Assembly: GCA_937888735.1 (NCBI GenBank)
Contig: CALASN010000104.1
Span: forward strand, 1-6,357
Direction of reading: 5' to 3'
DNA: 6,357 nucleotides
Source of the DNA: UBA5499 sp002426275
Lineage (GTDB): Bacteria > Bacillota > DTU084
Shown: one piece after another, positions 4,913 to 6,357 of the stretch
How the letters are laid out: each line of letters opens with the position of its first letter
Position numbering within the stretch: position 1 is the stretch's first letter
Notes under the pieces: model-generated
What the model was told of the DNA's origin: nothing
Databases searched by the model: none
Seen by the model: the letters and a program-made list of their open reading frames with translations, nothing else
Position numbers and translations under genes: made by a program

Positions 4913-4945
4913 AGCCCCGCTCTCCCAGTGGAGGACGGGGCTTTT
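4913..4945 (+). terminator. GC-rich intrinsic terminator; probable group II intron target stem-loop
   Basis: AGCCCCG (4913-4919) pairs with CGGGGCT (4936-4942), and inside it CTCC pairs with GGAG around CAGT. On the plus strand TTTT follows (4942-4945), so this is a good rho-independent terminator for plus-strand transcripts such as that of the transposase. On the minus strand the stem is followed by AAATTATG and then the intron 5' end at 4904. It may also weakly end minus-strand transcription from the 5042-5935 gene. Confidence 0.68.
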
Positions 4946-5041
4946 GCTACGTTACTGCCAGTTTTAACTGAGTTCTAGCCTCGCCGATTCTGACACGCTG
5001 TCTGCATTCTGACTAGAGCGCAAAGCAATAGGATAAAGAAT

Positions 5042-5935
5042 TTATTGTGGTAATTCAAACGGTTGCAACGTCTTTCGGTCTAAAATAGCCTCTACCTCTT
5101 TATACCCATCTGGAAAGGCAAAGTTATAACGCGCAGGAAGAGCGAAAACATAGCTAGAGTTGCGGCCTAACTCCCGAGGTCCGATGGGGGCCGCGCCAAT
5201 ATGAAATTTATCTTGCTGAAGCAGGTTCCATTGAGCGAGCGTGAAAATCATGATGGGAATATCCTGCCGGGGTTTTTCCGCAGTCCAATCAGGGTGTCTA
5301 ATTGTTACGAGAGGCCCTGTGGCAAATTGTTTTGAACTCCCAACGGCGAAACCTTTCCAGACGTCAGTTACGATGGTGTATCCCGTCCAGCTTTGAGGCA
5401 GAGAAAATGCAAAGCCATATTGAGCGTTGCGATAAACGATGGAGTCTGGTTCTTCATAATCGCTAAGCGTGACCTGAGCAATGAGCCATTTTTCTTCAGA
5501 TTTCACCGTCAGAGAAATCGGCCTGCTAGCCGCAACTTCGTTGTCCCTTTCTGTACTGGAGATTTCGATGATTTTTCCTTCAACCGCATATGCGTCGGCG
5601 GCTAATTTCTTAATGCTGAGAATTTCAATCCTGTCTGGCCAGGGACTGGAAGTAAGTCTCCCAGGTGCTTCTTGGGGAGAACTAAGCCATTTTTTCAGAA
5701 GTGTAGCAGAAACAAAGTCGCCGTAATTCTCTTGCATGCTCTTTTGCAGCTGCTGGGGAGGAGCTTGGAGCGAGACCATCTGCAGTTTAGCGCCAAAATT
5801 CTCAACCAAGCTGGCGATTTGTTCCCTTTCCGCTTGGACTGTTTGCGCTGGCTCTCCCTCTCCGCTCCCAGATATCTTCATAAATAGCATACCGCCGCAG
5901 ATTAAAACCAAAAGCAATAAAATTTTTTTGTTCAT
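5042..5935 (-). CDS. Membrane-anchored or exported protein of unknown function, Firmicutes-type
   Basis: 297 residues. I chose ATG at 5935 because AGGAGG (5942-5947) lies 6 bases before it; a TTG at 5956 would add 7 residues but has no site. Residues 1-20 (MNKKILLLLVLICGGMLFMK) are a signal-anchor; LIC is a poor lipobox because isoleucine precedes the cysteine. Residues 35-155 look like a small alpha/beta NTF2-type fold (YAVEGKIIEISS, SLTVKSEEKWLIAQVTL), an impression only. Residues 165-290 form a second conserved-looking domain: YRNAQYGFAFSLPQSWTGY, GPLVTIRHPDWTAE, RQDIPIMIFTLAQW, then FHIGAAPIGPRELGRNS and YVFALPARYNFAFPDGY. I believe similar hypothetical proteins occur in other Firmicutes, but no function is known to me. 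It is transcribed alone from the promoter at 6011-6039. Confidence 0.85.
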   Translation of the reverse strand: MNKKILLLLVLICGGMLFMKISGSGEGEPAQTVQAEREQIASLVENFGAKLQMVSLQAPPQQLQKSMQENYGDFVSATLLKKWLSSPQEAPGRLTSSPWPDRIEILSIKKLAADAYAVEGKIIEISSTERDNEVAASRPISLTVKSEEKWLIAQVTLSDYEEPDSIVYRNAQYGFAFSLPQSWTGYTIVTDVWKGFAVGSSKQFATGPLVTIRHPDWTAEKPRQDIPIMIFTLAQWNLLQQDKFHIGAAPIGPRELGRNSSYVFALPARYNFAFPDGYKEVEAILDRKTLQPFELPQ

Positions 5936-5970
5936 GGCCGCCTCCTGGAAGCTCAATTCGGTGCAAGAAG

Positions 5971-6006
5971 ATAAACAAACCGGATGTTGTGAGGTTAAAC
6001 ATCCAG
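5971..6006 (-). promoter_or_regulatory. 5' leader hairpin with U-rich tail, possible attenuator
   Basis: On the minus strand CTGGATGTT (6006-5998) pairs with AACATCCGG (5988-5980), eight normal pairs plus one G-T, around a 9-base loop TAACCTCAC. It is followed by GTTTGTTTAT. With the promoter at 6011-6039 the start site falls near 6004, so the core GGATGTT/AACATCC stem would sit at the very 5' end of the mRNA, about 45 bases before the start codon. This may stabilise the message or cause partial termination. Its loop sequence is complementary to a segment at 6101-6111 upstream of the promoter. Confidence 0.42.
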
Positions 6007-6116
6007 TTTAATTATATCTGATTTCACAGAGAGCTTCAATGACTAATAACCGCCAGGTCGCGTCAAGCGTCAAGTAACTGTAGGTCTGATGGAAAAAAAT
6101 TTTAACCTCACCATCC
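5982..6116. repeat. 135-base segment bounded by imperfect inverted repeats, MITE-like
   Basis: GGATG-TT-GTGAGGTTAAA at 5982-5999 recurs inverted at 6101-6116 (TTTAACCTCAC-CATCC), identical over 16 bases apart from a 2-base insertion. The pair brackets the promoter at 6011-6039. The segment could be a small non-autonomous mobile element that brought in the promoter, a pair of binding sites, or two halves of an alternative RNA stem. I do not see a target-site duplication (AAACC on the left, GCTGG on the right). Confidence 0.38.
6011..6039 (-). promoter_or_regulatory. Sigma-A-type promoter for the 5042-5935 gene
   Basis: Minus strand: TTGAAG (6039-6034, four of six) followed after 17 bases by a perfect TATAAT (6016-6011). 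Transcription would start near 6004, leaving a leader of about 69 bases before the ATG at 5935. Correct spacing, orientation and distance make this the best promoter in the window. Confidence 0.72.
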
Positions 6117-6273
6117 GCTGGACTGTTTAATTTAAATGGCTTTTTGCGAAGTCTCCCGGACAAGGCTGGTATGACTGCTTTATCCGGCATTCGTCAGTAG
6201 GAATTTGAGTAGCAATCTCTTAAAATTTTTGTCTATCAGCAGTTGCGGCTGGGCAACATGGCCCGAAAACACT
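6117..6273. other. Spacer between rRNA terminator and the promoter at 6011-6039
   Basis: No gene or tRNA is seen. The open frame at 6008-6190 (minus) covers the promoter and the inverted repeat and looks accidental. There is one imperfect stem-loop, CCGGA-C-AAG with CTT-TA-TCCGG (6155-6189), and a small GGGC/GCCC pair at 6251-6264. TTTGAGTAGC at 6204-6213 also occurs at 4831-4840, a 10-base coincidence of uncertain meaning. Confidence 0.4.
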
Positions 6274-6300
6274 AAAAAACCCCCGGCGATTAGCCAGGGG
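6274..6300 (-). terminator. Intrinsic terminator of the rRNA operon
   Basis: On the minus strand CCCCTGGC (6300-6293) pairs with GCCGGGGG (6287-6280) over 8 positions, one of them a G-T pair, around TAATC, and runs into TTTTTT (6279-6274). It begins 10 bases after the 5S rRNA 3' end, the expected place for the terminator of an operon ending in 5S. Confidence 0.9.
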
Positions 6301-6310
6301 TCTGAAAAAA

Positions 6311-6357
6311 GGATCCGGCAGCGACCTACTCTCCCGTGCAGTCACCCGCACAGTACC
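6311..6357 (-). rRNA. rrf: 5S ribosomal RNA, 3' end only
   Basis: The minus strand reads GGTACTGTGCGGGTGACTGC, then ACGGGAGAGTAGGTCGCTGC, then CGGATCC. This is the conserved last third of bacterial 5S rRNA: GGTACT, the loop E region, and the GGGAGAGTAGGTC-type 3' strand ending in CTGCCGGA. Only about 47 of roughly 117 bases are inside the window; the rest, and presumably 23S and 16S, lie to the right. The mature 3' end is uncertain by a few bases (6311-6316). The intrinsic terminator follows at once, so 5S is the last gene of the operon. Confidence 0.93.

Noticed and set aside
6008..6190. Minus-strand 60-codon open frame near the rRNA end
   Set aside because: It contains the TATAAT promoter and one inverted repeat, and has no ribosome binding site.
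6117..6273. Searched for tRNA genes or a c-di-GMP riboswitch between rRNA and the promoter at 6011-6039
   Set aside because: No T-arm GGTTCGANTCC-type sequence and no conserved riboswitch core; only an imperfect stem-loop.
1..6357. CRISPR array
   Set aside because: No regularly spaced direct repeats of 24-40 bases anywhere in the window.

Overview
The window looks like chromosomal DNA from a Gram-positive-type (Firmicutes/Bacillota) bacterium of moderate GC. I favour a Negativicutes- or Clostridia-like anaerobe, but this is a family-level impression, not a determination. The signs are strong AGGAGG-type ribosome binding sites, a GntR/LacI hybrid (AraR-type) regulator, an IS630 element, a class C-like group II intron scrap, and a 5S rRNA 3' end followed by an intrinsic terminator.

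Layout from left to right. (1) Positions 1-2514, minus strand: a sugar-uptake module. A GntR-HTH/LacI-sensor regulator (2514 to 1390) is followed after 68 bases by an ABC transporter substrate-binding protein (1321 to beyond base 1). Permease genes would be expected to the left, outside the window. (2) Positions 2515-3328: about 0.8 kb with no convincing gene but several signals. On the minus strand there is a promoter-like pair, a folded segment, a terminator-like hairpin and a 24-codon micro-ORF; there are also repeated ATATACAT boxes and two strong palindromes. (3) Positions 3329-3619, plus strand: a broken MNT-type minimal nucleotidyltransferase, the antitoxin half of HEPN/MNT pairs, with an amber stop at codon 17 and no HEPN partner in the window. 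(4) About 3646-4806, plus strand: an IS630-family element whose transposase has lost about 19 residues between its second and third catalytic acids. (5) Positions 4807-4945: a hairpin-rich stretch whose minus strand carries the 5' end signature of a class C group II intron, next to a terminator-like stem-loop. (6) Positions 5935 to 5042, minus strand: a membrane-anchored or exported protein of unknown function with a clear sigma-A-type promoter at 6011-6039. (7) Positions 6274-6357, minus strand: the terminator and last 47 bases of a 5S rRNA gene, the tail of an rRNA operon arriving from the right.

The left part is a regulated sugar uptake unit. The middle (3329-4945) is a graveyard of accessory DNA: a dead antitoxin, a damaged IS and an intron remnant. 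The right part is an rRNA operon end plus one small independently transcribed gene. I do not see a complete new system. The best leads are the intron/hairpin junction, the MNT relic beside the IS, the folded leader upstream of the regulator, and the paired inverted repeats flanking the promoter at 6011-6039.
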